Shown: positions 11,012-20,154, counted from the stretch's first letter. The stretch is DNA of 64,000 nucleotides from Catenulispora sp. MAP5-51 (GCF_041261205.1 NZ_JBGCCH010000002.1:248001-312000); one strand, 5' to 3'. Notes: a model not told the origin generated them from the letters alone. Translations and numbers: made by a program.

Positions 11012-11072
11012 TTCTGTTTCCGACATGAAGATCTGTTCCCGACATGAAGATCTGTTCCCGACATGAAGATCT
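11012..11072. repeat. 19-bp tandem repeat array after the histidine kinase
   Basis: A variant unit TTCTGTTTCCGACATGAAG (11012-11030) is followed by two identical units ATCTGTTCCCGACATGAAG (11031-11049 and 11050-11068) and a partial ATCT (11069-11072). The array begins 2 nt after the kinase stop and lies 78 nt before the next gene. A related array with the same 19-nt period and the same orientation lies upstream of rex at 63694. Confidence 0.9.
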
Positions 11073-11150
11073 AGGCGTTTATGTTGAGGTAGGCCTGCGA
11101 TGCCTCCGACGGGCCCCCTAGGGTGGTCGGGACTTACGGAGGGGATCGTT

Positions 11151-13034
11151 ATGAACCGCATTCGTCTGACCGCGTCCGCTGTGGCCGCCTCATCCTTGGG
11201 GTCTCTGGGCCTGGTGGGCATCGGGGCGACCAGCGCCCACGCCGCGTCCACCACCCCGAACACGGCTTTCAGCGGCAAGGGATTCGACACCTGCGTCGCG
11301 CCGAGCTCGCCGCAGATGGACGACTGGTACGCCCACTCGCCGTACCGGGGCGTCGGGGTCTACATCGGGGGCGCGTCCTACCACCCGGACCAGGACTGCA
11401 AGTCCTCGGCGAACCCGAACCCGCCCGCGGACGGCGGCTACAGCGCCGACTGGGTCGCGCACCAGGCCGCGACCGGCTGGGGCATGTGGGCCATCTACGC
11501 CGGCCAGCAGGGTCCGACGCTGACCGCCGCGGGCGCGAACCCGACGGCCCTGGGCGCCACGGACGCCGCCGACGCGGTCAAGAAGGCCACCGCCCTCGGC
11601 TTCGGCGCGGGCACGACGATCTTCGTCGACATGGAGCCCTACCACGAGGACGCGACCGCGCAGGCGGTGGTGGCGTACCTGAAGAGCTTCGGGAACTCGT
11701 TGAACGGGACCGGCTTCAAGCTCGGTCTGTACGGCACGTCCGGCAACCCGGCCAGCGGCCACAGCGCGATCGGCGACGCCGCCGCGGACCCGGGGCTCCA
11801 GGCCCAGATCTCCGCCGTGGACATCTCCGGCAGCACCTCGGACCAGCCGAACTTCAACGCCACGACGAACGACCCGTACGTCCCGTCGACCGACTGGGCC
11901 AAGCACCAGCGCGTCCACCAGTACTTCCTGGACGTGACCCGGCAGTACGGCAGCTCGCCGGCGATCCAGGTCGACGAGGACGAGGTCGACCTGTCGCCGA
12001 CCTCGCACGTGACCCTCGACCCGTCGCAGGTGCACGCGGTCCGCTGGGCCGGCAACGACCGCATCGGCACGGCGATCGCGGTGTCCCAGAAGCTGTGGCC
12101 GGCCACGAACAACAGCCTGGCCGACTTCTACGCCCCGGCCGACAAGCGCCCGCTGGCCAAGAGCGCCGTCCTGAGCCGCTCGGACGACTTCGCCGACGCC
12201 CTCGGCGGCTCGGCCCTGGCCGCCCACGACAGCGGACCGCTGCTGCTGACCGAGACCGCGAGCCTGAACCCGGCGACCTCCGCCGAACTGAAGCGGACGC
12301 TGGCTCCCGGCTCCACCGTCTACCTCCTGGGCGGCGAGAAGGCCCTGTCCCCGGCGGTGCTCACGGCGGTGCAGAAGCTGGGCTTCAACCCGGTCCGCCT
12401 GGCCGGCGACGACCGATACACCACCTCGGTGAAGATCGCCCAGCAGATGGCCGGCGACATGAAGGACTCCGGCGGCCACCCGGCCGTGCAGCGCGTCCTG
12501 CTGGCGACCGCCTCGCTGTTCCCGGACGCCCTCGCGGCCGGCACCGCGGCGGGCGCGACCCCGGACACCGTGCTTGTCCTGACCAACGGCACGCAGATGC
12601 CCGCGGCCACCGCCTCCTTCCTGCACCAGTGGGCCGGCACCCCGGCGGGCGCGAACGTCTACCCGGTCGGCGGCGCGGCGAACACCGCGGCCAAGACCCT
12701 CGGCAGCGCGGTCCCGGCCGGCAACCTGAAGCTGAACGGCCTGGTCGGCGCCGACCGCTACGCCACCGCGGCCCTGGTGGCGCACCAGTTCTTCGGCGCC
12801 ACCGGCACCCCGCACATGTACGCGGTCGCCACCGGCCAGAACTGGGCGGACGCCCTGTCCGGCGGCGCCGCGATGGGCACCCTGGACGGCCCGCTGCTGC
12901 TGACGCCGCCCACCACCCTGGCCCCGGCCACCCGCGGCTTCCTCAACGACGAGAAGGCCGGCGGCTCGATCGAGGTCGGCGTGGTGCTCGGCGGGCCGGC
13001 GGCGGTTTCGAACGCGGTGCTGAACAGCTTGTAG
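11151..13034 (+). CDS. secreted DUF1906 (glycoside-hydrolase-like) protein with CWB2 repeats
   Basis: A 627-aa exported protein. A signal peptide (MNRIRLTASAVAASSLGSLG, cleavage near SAHA-AS) is followed by a DUF1906 domain (about residues 40-285: GFDTC at its start, then GVYIGGASY, GWGMWAIYAG and TIFVDMEPY with conserved acidic residues), the glycoside hydrolase-like TIM-barrel fold of Rv2525c type. Three cell-wall-binding type 2 (CWB2) repeats follow, each marked by an xGxDRYxT-like core: RWAGNDRIGTA, RLAGDDRYTTS and GLVGADRYATA. It probably acts on or sits in the cell wall. ATG 11151 follows GGAGGGG. Substrate unknown. Confidence 0.88.
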   Translation: MNRIRLTASAVAASSLGSLGLVGIGATSAHAASTTPNTAFSGKGFDTCVAPSSPQMDDWYAHSPYRGVGVYIGGASYHPDQDCKSSANPNPPADGGYSADWVAHQAATGWGMWAIYAGQQGPTLTAAGANPTALGATDAADAVKKATALGFGAGTTIFVDMEPYHEDATAQAVVAYLKSFGNSLNGTGFKLGLYGTSGNPASGHSAIGDAAADPGLQAQISAVDISGSTSDQPNFNATTNDPYVPSTDWAKHQRVHQYFLDVTRQYGSSPAIQVDEDEVDLSPTSHVTLDPSQVHAVRWAGNDRIGTAIAVSQKLWPATNNSLADFYAPADKRPLAKSAVLSRSDDFADALGGSALAAHDSGPLLLTETASLNPATSAELKRTLAPGSTVYLLGGEKALSPAVLTAVQKLGFNPVRLAGDDRYTTSVKIAQQMAGDMKDSGGHPAVQRVLLATASLFPDALAAGTAAGATPDTVLVLTNGTQMPAATASFLHQWAGTPAGANVYPVGGAANTAAKTLGSAVPAGNLKLNGLVGADRYATAALVAHQFFGATGTPHMYAVATGQNWADALSGGAAMGTLDGPLLLTPPTTLAPATRGFLNDEKAGGSIEVGVVLGGPAAVSNAVLNSL

Positions 13035-13056
13035 GCGCTTCGGCGCTTCGGCGCAT

Positions 13057-13096
13057 AGTCGGCGGCACCGGATTCCGGTGCCGCCGACTCGCTTTT
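13057..13096 (+). terminator. intrinsic terminator after the CWB2 protein
   Basis: Perfect 15-bp arms AGTCGGCGGCACCGG (13057-13071) and CCGGTGCCGCCGACT (13075-13089) enclose an ATT loop, followed by CGCTTTT. It separates two convergent genes and could also act on the minus strand. Confidence 0.85.
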
Positions 13097-13163
13097 CCGC
13101 CGGTCCGCGGATGCCCCCTCCGCGCCCGCCGACCGGCGAAGCTTCAGCCCGGCACTGATGCGA

Positions 13164-15722
13164 TCACTCCTGCGCGATGGCCGCCAGCAGGTCCAGGCGG
13201 GCCGCGCGCCGGGCCGGCCGGGCCGCCGCGATCACTCCGGCCACCGCGCCGGCGGCCAGGATCAGGGCCAGCGCCGCCGGCGAGGCCGCGAAGCCGATGG
13301 CCGTGGAGCCGCCGGCCGCGCGGACCAGGGCCCAGGCCAGGAAGGTGCCGAGGCCGACGCCGCCGAGCGTGCCGAACAGTGCCACCAGCAGCGACTCCCA
13401 GCGGACCAGGGCCCTGGTCTGGCGCCGCGTCAGGCCGACCGCGCGCAGCAGTCCGAGCTCGCGCGTGCGCTCGTGGACCGACAGCGCCAGCGTGTTCGCG
13501 ATCCCCGCCAGCGCGATCACGATCGCCAGCACCAGCAGCACGTACGAGACGGTCAGGACCACATCCACCCCGGAGGCCTGCGCGTCCGCGTACTGCTGCC
13601 GGTCCTGCACGTCCGGGCTGCCGTAGGGCACCACGGCGGCCGTGATCGCCGGACGCGCCGCCGCGACCGTCGTCCCCGGCGCCAGCTTCACGATCACCGA
13701 GGTGTCCGTGACCTGATTCGCGTGCGCGGACCAGGCCGTGGCGTCGATCAGGTAGCTGTCCAGGGAGCCGCGCGGGCCGTAGACGAAGCCGACCGGGACC
13801 GTGCCCGCGGTGCCGTCCGGGAAGACGACCGTGACCGAACTGCCCAGCGGATGCTTCTTCGCCTCCGAGGCCGAGACCCCGATCTCACGGCCGCCGGCCA
13901 GCGCCGCCGCCGAGCCGCCCCGGACGTCCAGCGACACCGCCTGGCTCAGCTTCGCCGTGTCGGCGAACGACACGTTCGTCGCGGCACCGCCGACCGAAGC
14001 CGTCCCCTGCCCGATGCCCACGGCGGCCGCGACGCCCGGCACCTTCTGCAGATCGGAGGCCAGCTGCGGGCTCAGTCCGCCGCCGCCGAAGGACGGCGAG
14101 GAGACCGCGAGGTCTCCGACGAACGACCGGTCCACATCAGACTTCAGCGACGTCTTCACCGACGTGGCGAAGACCGTCAGCAGCGTCACCACCGCGACGC
14201 CCACCATCAGCGCCGTCGCGGTCGCGGACGTCCGGCGCGGATCCCGTGCGGCGTTGCGCCGGGCCAGAACACCGGTCGTCCCCGCCATCCGTCCGCCGCC
14301 GGTGACCAGCGGCCCGAGCACCCGGACCGCCGCGCGCGCCGCGACCGGACCGAGCATCACCACGCCGACCGTGGTGGCCGCGGCCCCGGCTCCGACCAGC
14401 GCCAGCGATCCGCCCGCGACGGCCAGGCCGATCCCGCCGGCCAGCAGCAGCGCGCCGACCGGCGTCCGGACACGTCCGAACCCGGACTGCGTCTCCCCCA
14501 CCGACGCCTCCCGCAGCGCCGCGAGCGGGGCGACGCGCGAGGCACGCACGGCCGGCGACAGCGCGGCCAGGGCCGTCACGCCGACCCCGACCAGCAGCGC
14601 CAGCGCGATCGTCGTCTTCGTCACCGCCAATCCCCCGGCGGGCAAAGCGAATCCGGCCGCGTCGAACAGCGCCTTCAGCGCCTGCGCGATGCCCAGTCCC
14701 CCGACGACGCCGGCCGCCGAGGCCACCAGCCCGAGCGCCGCCGCCTCGCCGAGCGACGAGCGCAGAACCTGGCCCCGCGACGCCCCGAGGGCCCGCAGCA
14801 GGGCGTTCTCGCGCGTGCGCTGGGCGATGAGGATCGTGTAGGTGTTGTGGATCGAGAACGCCGCCACCAGCAGCGCCACGGCGGCGAAGACCAGCAGGAA
14901 GCCCTTGAAGAAGGTCAGGAACGCCGTCCCGATCGCGTCGGTGTTCGCCTTCGTGTACGCCGCGCCGCTCATCGCTGTAACGCCCGGCGGCAACGCCTTG
15001 GACACCGCCGCGACCACAGAGTCCTGCGAAACGCCCGACTTGCCGGTGATCAGGATCTGCGATGCCTGGCCGGGGCGCGAGATGTACTTCTCCGCGACCG
15101 TCTGCGTGAATCCGGCGTACGTCACCTGCCCGATCCCGCCCTGCGTTCCGAATCCGGCGATCCCGACGATCGTGACCCGCACCGGCAGCGGCGTCTGCAC
15201 GACCGTGGTGTCCCCGATCTTCAGATGCCCTGAATCCGCCGCGCCTTTGTTGATGACCGCTTCCACCGGCTGTCCGGCCGCCACGTCGCGCGGTGCGCGT
15301 CCGGAGACCAGGTGGTACGAGTTCAGCGCCGTGGACGGGATCCAGTTGCCGGCGGTGCGCGGCGGTCCGTTGCCGCCGACCGCCTTGCCGTCGGCGCCGA
15401 GCAGTTGGCCGTAGCCCACGATCTCGGGCTGGGCGTCGGCGACACCGGGAACCGTGCGCAGCGAATCAGCAATCTGCGCAGGGACCGGGGCGCGCAGGCC
15501 GCCGAAACCGGAACTGCCGTGCTGGGAGATCAGGGTGTCCGACTGGACGACCGCCGCCACGCCGCTGTCGGCGGTCGCGAAGAGGTTGTCGAAGTTGCGG
15601 GACAGCGTCGCGTTCAGGGTGAGGGTGCCGGCCAGGAAGGCGACGCCGAGGAACACCGCCAGGAACGTGCCGATCAGACGGCGTCGGCGGGCGGTGAGGT
15701 TGCGCAGGGCGATGGTGAGCAT
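13164..15722 (-). CDS. FtsX/MacB-type ABC transporter permease
   Basis: An 852-aa permease with the duplicated FtsX layout: an N-terminal TM at residues 15-37, a first extracytoplasmic domain, three TMs around residues 255-400, an intervening TM pair (about 415-460), a second extracytoplasmic domain and three final TMs (about 715-840). Conserved stretches include RTRENALLRALGASRGQVLR and the matching ERTRELGLLRAVGLTRRQTR in the second half. It belongs to the lipoprotein- or peptide-export-like family rather than to importers. The cognate ATPase is the gene 14 nt upstream. Cargo unknown. Confidence 0.9.
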   Translation of the reverse strand: MLTIALRNLTARRRRLIGTFLAVFLGVAFLAGTLTLNATLSRNFDNLFATADSGVAAVVQSDTLISQHGSSGFGGLRAPVPAQIADSLRTVPGVADAQPEIVGYGQLLGADGKAVGGNGPPRTAGNWIPSTALNSYHLVSGRAPRDVAAGQPVEAVINKGAADSGHLKIGDTTVVQTPLPVRVTIVGIAGFGTQGGIGQVTYAGFTQTVAEKYISRPGQASQILITGKSGVSQDSVVAAVSKALPPGVTAMSGAAYTKANTDAIGTAFLTFFKGFLLVFAAVALLVAAFSIHNTYTILIAQRTRENALLRALGASRGQVLRSSLGEAAALGLVASAAGVVGGLGIAQALKALFDAAGFALPAGGLAVTKTTIALALLVGVGVTALAALSPAVRASRVAPLAALREASVGETQSGFGRVRTPVGALLLAGGIGLAVAGGSLALVGAGAAATTVGVVMLGPVAARAAVRVLGPLVTGGGRMAGTTGVLARRNAARDPRRTSATATALMVGVAVVTLLTVFATSVKTSLKSDVDRSFVGDLAVSSPSFGGGGLSPQLASDLQKVPGVAAAVGIGQGTASVGGAATNVSFADTAKLSQAVSLDVRGGSAAALAGGREIGVSASEAKKHPLGSSVTVVFPDGTAGTVPVGFVYGPRGSLDSYLIDATAWSAHANQVTDTSVIVKLAPGTTVAAARPAITAAVVPYGSPDVQDRQQYADAQASGVDVVLTVSYVLLVLAIVIALAGIANTLALSVHERTRELGLLRAVGLTRRQTRALVRWESLLVALFGTLGGVGLGTFLAWALVRAAGGSTAIGFAASPAALALILAAGAVAGVIAAARPARRAARLDLLAAIAQE

Positions 15723-15736
15723 GGCTGTGGGCCTCC

Positions 15737-16531
15737 CTATTCGCCGGATGTGCCGGATGTGCCGGATGTGCCGGCCTCGCCGAAGCGCTGCATGCGGGCC
15801 AGGACGGCATCGCGCGTGGGCAGCTCCAGCCGGTCCACGAGGCGGCCGTCGGCCAGGAACAGGACCTCGTCGGCGTAGGCCGCCGCCGAAGGGTCGTGGG
15901 TGACCATCACCAGGGTCTGGCCGAGGTCGGTCACCATGGTCCGCAGCAGCCCCAGAACCTCGGCCGCGGACCGGGAATCGAGGTTGCCGGTGGGCTCGTC
16001 GGCGAACACCACCTCCGGGCGCGAGGCCAGGGCGCGCGCGACCGCGACGCGCTGCTGCTGGCCGCCGGAGAGCTCGGCCGGGCGGTGCTTCAGGCGGTCG
16101 CCGAGGCCGACGGTGCGGACGACGGTGTCGAGCCAGTCCCGGTCCGGGGCGCGGCCGGCGAGGTCCAGCGGGAGCGTGATGTTCTCCGCCGCCGAGAGCG
16201 TCGGCAGCAGGTTGAAGGACTGGAAGACGAAGCCGAGCTTCTCCCGCCGCAGCAGGGTCAGCTGCTTGTCGGACGCGGCGCCGAGTTCGACGTCGCCGAT
16301 GTACACCTGGCCGGAGGTCAGGCGGTCCAGGCCGGCCAGGCAGTGCATGAGGGTCGACTTGCCCGATCCGGAGGGGCCCATGACGGCGGTGAAGCGGCCG
16401 GCGGGCAGCGCGACCGTGACGCCGTCGAGGGCGCGGACGGCCGCGTCGCCGCCGCCGTAGTGCTTCACCGCGGCCACCGCGCGGGCGGCGGGCGCCGTGA
16501 GGGTGCTGGGGGTGGTGCTCGTGGTGGTCAT
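15737..16531 (-). CDS. MacB/LolD-type ABC transporter ATP-binding protein
   Basis: A 264-aa ATPase: Walker [10 protein letters not shown] (from residue 52), Q-loop [17 protein letters not shown], signature [15 protein letters not shown], Walker [13 protein letters not shown] and H-loop VMVTHD, the exact pattern of the FtsE/LolD/MacB group. It energises the FtsX-type permease encoded 14 nt downstream. ATG 16531 (MTTTSTTPS) is chosen over the 40-residue-longer frame because the extension has no family similarity. The last codons come from a short 9-nt DNA repeat giving [10 protein letters not shown]. Confidence 0.93.
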   Translation of the reverse strand: MTTTSTTPSTLTAPAARAVAAVKHYGGGDAAVRALDGVTVALPAGRFTAVMGPSGSGKSTLMHCLAGLDRLTSGQVYIGDVELGAASDKQLTLLRREKLGFVFQSFNLLPTLSAAENITLPLDLAGRAPDRDWLDTVVRTVGLGDRLKHRPAELSGGQQQRVAVARALASRPEVVFADEPTGNLDSRSAAEVLGLLRTMVTDLGQTLVMVTHDPSAAAYADEVLFLADGRLVDRLELPTRDAVLARMQRFGEAGTSGTSGTSGE

Positions 16532-16612
16532 ACCGTCGATTCCACCTTCGGAGAGTCTGCGGTGTAGTCGTACGACGGGAGTCACCTGGGCTACTTCGCC
16601 GGGAGACAGCGA

Positions 16613-16657
16613 AACGGCGTGACCGCCCGGGCCCGACGCCCGGATGGTCACGCCGTT
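16613..16657 (-). terminator. hairpin terminator after the second DHA2 exporter
   Basis: Perfect 12-bp arms AACGGCGTGACC (16613-16624) and GGTCACGCCGTT (16646-16657) enclose a GC-rich inner stem. It starts 14 nt beyond the exporter stop codon on the minus strand and precedes the ABC ATPase start, insulating that operon. Confidence 0.75.
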
Positions 16658-16670
16658 CGGCGCGCCGGCA

Positions 16671-18152
16671 CTAGTCCCTGTCGAACTGGAGCAGGACCGT
16701 CACCGCGACCGCGACGCCGACCAGGAGTTCCAGCCCGGCGGTGAAAGCGTGGGTGTAGGCGGCGGGGGTGGTCGAGGAGCCGAGGGCGGAGTAGAAGACG
16801 ATCCCGATCACCGCGACCCCGACGGCCCCGCCGACCTGCATCACCGTGGACACCACGCCCGAGGCGGCACCGGTGTGGTGCGGCGCGACCCGGGCCATCG
16901 CCCCGGCGGCCAGCGGGCCGATCGCCAGGCCCATGCCCGCGCCGTCGCCGACCAGGGCCGGGATCATCCACAGCAGGGAGCCGTGGCTGCCGGTCAGGTG
17001 GATGGTGACGATCAGGTCGACCAGGCTCAGCGCCATCAGCAGCGTCCCGGCGGCGGCGGTCTGCCGGCCCAGCCGCGCGGTGACCTTCTGCGCGACCATC
17101 GAGGTGAGCAGGTACCCGGCGCCGATCGGGGTGAAGATCAGGCCGGCGTGCAGGGCGTCCAGGCCCCGGCCGAGCTGCACGTAGAGGGCGAAGACCAGGA
17201 AGAACGAGCCCTGGCCCATCCAGAACACGATCTGCGCGATGATGCCGCGGCCGAAACCTTTGGTGCGGAACAGCGCGGGGTCGATCAGCGGCGACTTCTC
17301 AGCGGCGGCCAGCCGGCCCTGGTACCAGCCGAAGGCCCCGAACAGGACGAGGGCGGCGCCGAAGCTCAGCCAGGTCCACAGCGGCCAGCCCTGGCTCTGC
17401 CCCTGGATCAGCGGCAGCACGGTGGCCACCAGCGCGGCGCTGACCAGCGCGACCCCGGGCACGTCCAGCCGCGTCCGCCCCTCGGCCCGCGACTCGGGCA
17501 GCGCCCGCGGCACCAGCGTCAGCGCCACCGCGCCGACCGGCACGTTGATCAGGAAGCAGCTGCGCCATCCCAGCCCGGCGAAGTCCATGTCGATCAGCAC
17601 CCCGCCGATCAGCTGCCCGAACACCGCGGCCAGACCCATAGCCAGGGCGTAGGCGGTGAAGGCGCGGACCCGCTTGGCACCCTCGAAGGCGGTCCCGATG
17701 ATGGCCAGCGTCTGCGGACTCAGCAGCGCGGCACCGATCCCCTGCACCACCCGCGAGGCGATGAGCACGTTCGCCGTCGGCGCCATCCCGCAGGCGGCCG
17801 AAGCGGCGGTGAACAACGCCATGCCCAGCGCGTACATCCGCCGCCGCCCGAACATGTCCCCGAGGCGCCCGGCGGTGATGACCCCGGCGGCCACGGTCAG
17901 CCCGTACCCGGCGACGATCCACTGGATCGCGGCCGGCGAGGCGTGCAGATCGCGCTGCGTGGCCGGAATCGCGACGTTGACGATGAAGATGTCGAGGGTG
18001 GTCATGAAGACCCCCGCGAGCAGGACCAGGAGGGTCAGGTTCTGGGCCCGGGCACTGTCGCGCCCGGTGCGCTCCGCCGGCGCCTCGTGCGCCGAGCCGG
18101 CCGGTGTCGCCGGTGAAATCGGCGTCGCCTTCAAGATCTGTGTGGTGGTCAT
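16671..18152 (-). CDS. DHA2-family MFS transporter
   Basis: A 493-aa, 14-TM major facilitator: TM1 GVFMTTLDIFIVNVAIPATQ, motif A GRLGDMFGRRRMYALG, and QGIGAALLSPQTLAI in the TM3/4 region, typical of actinobacterial EmrB/QacA drug-proton antiporters. Unlike the 2.5-kb paralogue it ends right after the last TM (VTVLLQFDRD). It is divergent from a SnoaL-like gene across a perfect palindrome at 18187-18207, which implies control by a dimeric repressor encoded elsewhere. Substrate unknown. Confidence 0.9.
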   Translation of the reverse strand: MTTTQILKATPISPATPAGSAHEAPAERTGRDSARAQNLTLLVLLAGVFMTTLDIFIVNVAIPATQRDLHASPAAIQWIVAGYGLTVAAGVITAGRLGDMFGRRRMYALGMALFTAASAACGMAPTANVLIASRVVQGIGAALLSPQTLAIIGTAFEGAKRVRAFTAYALAMGLAAVFGQLIGGVLIDMDFAGLGWRSCFLINVPVGAVALTLVPRALPESRAEGRTRLDVPGVALVSAALVATVLPLIQGQSQGWPLWTWLSFGAALVLFGAFGWYQGRLAAAEKSPLIDPALFRTKGFGRGIIAQIVFWMGQGSFFLVFALYVQLGRGLDALHAGLIFTPIGAGYLLTSMVAQKVTARLGRQTAAAGTLLMALSLVDLIVTIHLTGSHGSLLWMIPALVGDGAGMGLAIGPLAAGAMARVAPHHTGAASGVVSTVMQVGGAVGVAVIGIVFYSALGSSTTPAAYTHAFTAGLELLVGVAVAVTVLLQFDRD

Positions 18153-18186
18153 GGGCTCAACGATGGCCGCGCGGGGGTCATGGAGA

Positions 18187-18207
18187 CGATTACCTGAGTG
18201 GTAATCG
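18187..18207. promoter_or_regulatory. perfect palindrome between MFS and SnoaL-like genes
   Basis: CGATTACC (18187-18194) and GGTAATCG (18200-18207) are perfect 8-bp arms around a 5-nt spacer, 35 nt upstream of the exporter ATG and 79 nt upstream of the SnoaL-like ATG. The size and position fit an operator for a TetR-, MarR- or HxlR-type dimer. No such regulator gene is adjacent. Confidence 0.6.
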
Positions 18208-18285
18208 CGAGGTCATGGCCCCGCACCGCATCGTTGAGGCACAGGCCGCCGGGCAAGCCGGGGGCCGACAACGAAGGGCCCGATC

Positions 18286-18651
18286 ATGACCGACATCACC
18301 AACCTCGTCAACGGCTACATCGCCGCCTGGAACGAGACCGACGCCGACGCCCGCGCCAAGAAGGTCGCGGAGGTCTTCGTCGAGGAGATCGAGTACACCG
18401 ACCCGCTGGCCTCGGTGCACGGCCACGGCGAACTCAGTGCCCTGATCGGCGGAGCACAGGCCCAGTTCGCCGGGCTGAGCTTCCGCCTCGCCGGGGAGCC
18501 GGACGCGCACCACGACGTGGTCCGCTTCACCTGGGAGCTGGCGGCGGGCGACGACGAGGCGCTGGTGGTCGGCTTCGACGTGGCGCTCATCGCGCCGGAC
18601 GGGCGGATCGGGGCGGTCGCCGGGTTCCTGGACAAAGTGCCCGCGATGTGA
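18286..18651 (+). CDS. SnoaL-like (NTF2-fold) protein
   Basis: A 121-aa protein with the cone-shaped NTF2/SnoaL pattern: an N-terminal helix (DITNLVNGYIAAWNETDA), VEEIEYTDPLASVHGHGELS, then strands HHDVVRFTWELAA, ALVVGFDVALIAPDGRIGAV and AGFLDKVPAM. Members are small cyclases, isomerases or ligand-binding proteins; which one applies cannot be told. It is divergent from the MFS exporter and shares the palindromic site with it, so a shared inducer is plausible. Confidence 0.8.
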   Translation: MTDITNLVNGYIAAWNETDADARAKKVAEVFVEEIEYTDPLASVHGHGELSALIGGAQAQFAGLSFRLAGEPDAHHDVVRFTWELAAGDDEALVVGFDVALIAPDGRIGAVAGFLDKVPAM

Positions 18652-18680
18652 GTGCCGCGGACGCGGTGATCACGCGAGCA

Positions 18681-18729
18681 CGCCGGAGGGCGGCGGTCAG
18701 GGGCTTCGGCTCCTGCCGCCGCCCTCGGC
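18681..18729. terminator. long hairpin between SnoaL-like and NlpC/P60 genes
   Basis: A stem of about 19 bp with two single-nucleotide bulges pairs the region starting CGCCGGAGGGCGGCGG with one ending CCGCCGCCCTCGGCG, around a TTCG-containing loop. It lies just past the SnoaL-like stop. A second, smaller palindrome (CCCCTCTTGAGGGG) lies near 18781, nearer the convergent hydrolase gene. Confidence 0.7.
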
Positions 18730-18815
18730 GCGTGGGTGCAGCGGGGGCGCGCAGGGGGGGCGAACTGCGGCGATAGCTCAACCCCTCTTGAGGGGCCTCT
18801 CCTGACGCCCCGTTC

Positions 18816-19940
18816 TCAGCGCTTCGTGCCCGGCGCCATCGCAGGGGCCTGGTTGCCGGTCGGGGTGGGGGCGCTCGGAGCCGGCGGATTGCTGCCCGGA
18901 TTACTCCCCGGGTTCTGACCCGGGTTCTGGCTCGCCGTGCGCTTCGCCTGCGGCGTGGCCGCATCCACAGCCGCGCCGACGACCAGCGGCTGCGGGCGCG
19001 TGGCGCCGAGGTAGTCCGCGGCGCCGATCGGGTCGAAGCGGATCACCGCGCCGGTGTGCGGGGCGTCGATCATCACGCCGCCGCCGACGTAGATGCCGAC
19101 GTGGTGGATGCTGCCCGGGTTGGACAGGTCGGTGGCGTAGAAGACCAGGTCGCCGGGCTGGAGCTGGTCGACGGGGACGTGCGGGCCGGTGTACCACTGC
19201 TCGGAGGCGGTGCGGGGCATGGTGATGCCGACCGAGGTGTAGGCGGCCTGGACCAGGCCGGAGCAGTCGAAGCGGCCGTCGGTGCCGTCGCCGCCCCACT
19301 CGTAGGGGGTGCCGAGGCGGTTGTAGGCGTAGGCGATCGCGCGCACGGCCATGTCGGACGGCGCCAGGGTCGGGTCGGGGGCGCGGAAGGCCTGCTCGAG
19401 CGCCTCGATGTTCTTCACGTAGTTCTGGGTCTCCGCGTACGGCGGGATGCCCTGGTACTGCTCGACCGCGCCGGGCCCGGCGTTGTAGCCGGCCAGCATG
19501 TTCGCCACGGCGTCACCGCCTATCCCCGAGAGCTGGTGGGAGATGGCGCAGTCGTAGCGTGCGGCGGCCGGGATCGCGTCGGCCGGATTGCGCGGATCCT
19601 GTTTGCCGTCGCCGTCTTGCGGTGAAGACCAGTTGGGCCAGGTTCCGGGCATGAACTGGGCGATCCCGATGGCACCGGCCGGGGAGACGATGGTCGGGTC
19701 GAAGCCCGACTCCTGATACAGCTGGGCGGCCAGCAGCGAGGGGGTCAGCGTCGGGCACATGTGCCCGTACTGGTTCATGAGTGCGGCATCGGCGGCCGGC
19801 ACGGTACCGTCGGCGATCCGGCCAACGGTGCTCAGACTGGAGCTGCCGGAGGCCACGCTCATGGTCCCGACGACGATCGCGCCTACCAGAAGGAACGGGG
19901 TGGCCACCAGCGACGCGCCGACGACGACAGATGTCTTCAT
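18816..19940 (-). CDS. bifunctional SLT transglycosylase and NlpC/P60 peptidase (T4SS-type wall hydrolase)
   Basis: A 374-aa exported enzyme. An N-terminal TM/signal segment (residues 3-30) is followed by a lytic transglycosylase domain (about 50-185) with catalytic Glu in LYQESGFDP and the GIAQFMPGTW and LAGYNAGPGAV motifs. A NlpC/P60 domain follows (about 195-320) with Cys in RFDCSGLVQ and His in IHHVGIYVG. The Pro/Asn-rich tail is disordered. Such two-domain hydrolases (VirB1-like, also in Tn916-type elements) open peptidoglycan for secretion machines. It is divergent from the VirB2-like gene and probably serves that locus. Confidence 0.92.
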   Translation of the reverse strand: MKTSVVVGASLVATPFLLVGAIVVGTMSVASGSSSLSTVGRIADGTVPAADAALMNQYGHMCPTLTPSLLAAQLYQESGFDPTIVSPAGAIGIAQFMPGTWPNWSSPQDGDGKQDPRNPADAIPAAARYDCAISHQLSGIGGDAVANMLAGYNAGPGAVEQYQGIPPYAETQNYVKNIEALEQAFRAPDPTLAPSDMAVRAIAYAYNRLGTPYEWGGDGTDGRFDCSGLVQAAYTSVGITMPRTASEQWYTGPHVPVDQLQPGDLVFYATDLSNPGSIHHVGIYVGGGVMIDAPHTGAVIRFDPIGAADYLGATRPQPLVVGAAVDAATPQAKRTASQNPGQNPGSNPGSNPPAPSAPTPTGNQAPAMAPGTKR

Positions 19941-20154
19941 CAGAGCCCTTCCTCCCTTCAGTCGATCATCGGATCAACCGATAACCAAGGTGTGCCGCAG
20001 ACTGATAGAGGAAAACGACACCATAGACAAGGTATCTGCCGTCCGCATCATCCTCGTAGACTGAGTTCCCTACGCTACCGGCAGCGACACCACCACATCG
20101 CGAGTACTACGAACACCATCGTTATAACCACAGGACTGGAGGCAGGCGGTCATC
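19941..20154. other. divergent promoter region of the T4SS-like locus
   Basis: These 214 nt separate the wall hydrolase (leftward) from the VirB2-like gene (rightward). The stretch is visibly less GC-rich than its neighbours and contains no credible gene. It presumably holds two promoters; I cannot pick out a confident -35/-10 pair. Confidence 0.5.

Noticed and set aside
12449-12466. GACATGAAG inside the CWB2 protein gene as another copy of the 19-bp repeat
   Set aside because: Only 9 nt match, inside a coding region, with no periodic copies.
15745-15772. Three 9-bp repeats at the end of the ABC ATPase gene as a regulatory element
   Set aside because: They lie in the last codons ([10 protein letters not shown]) and look like simple replication slippage.
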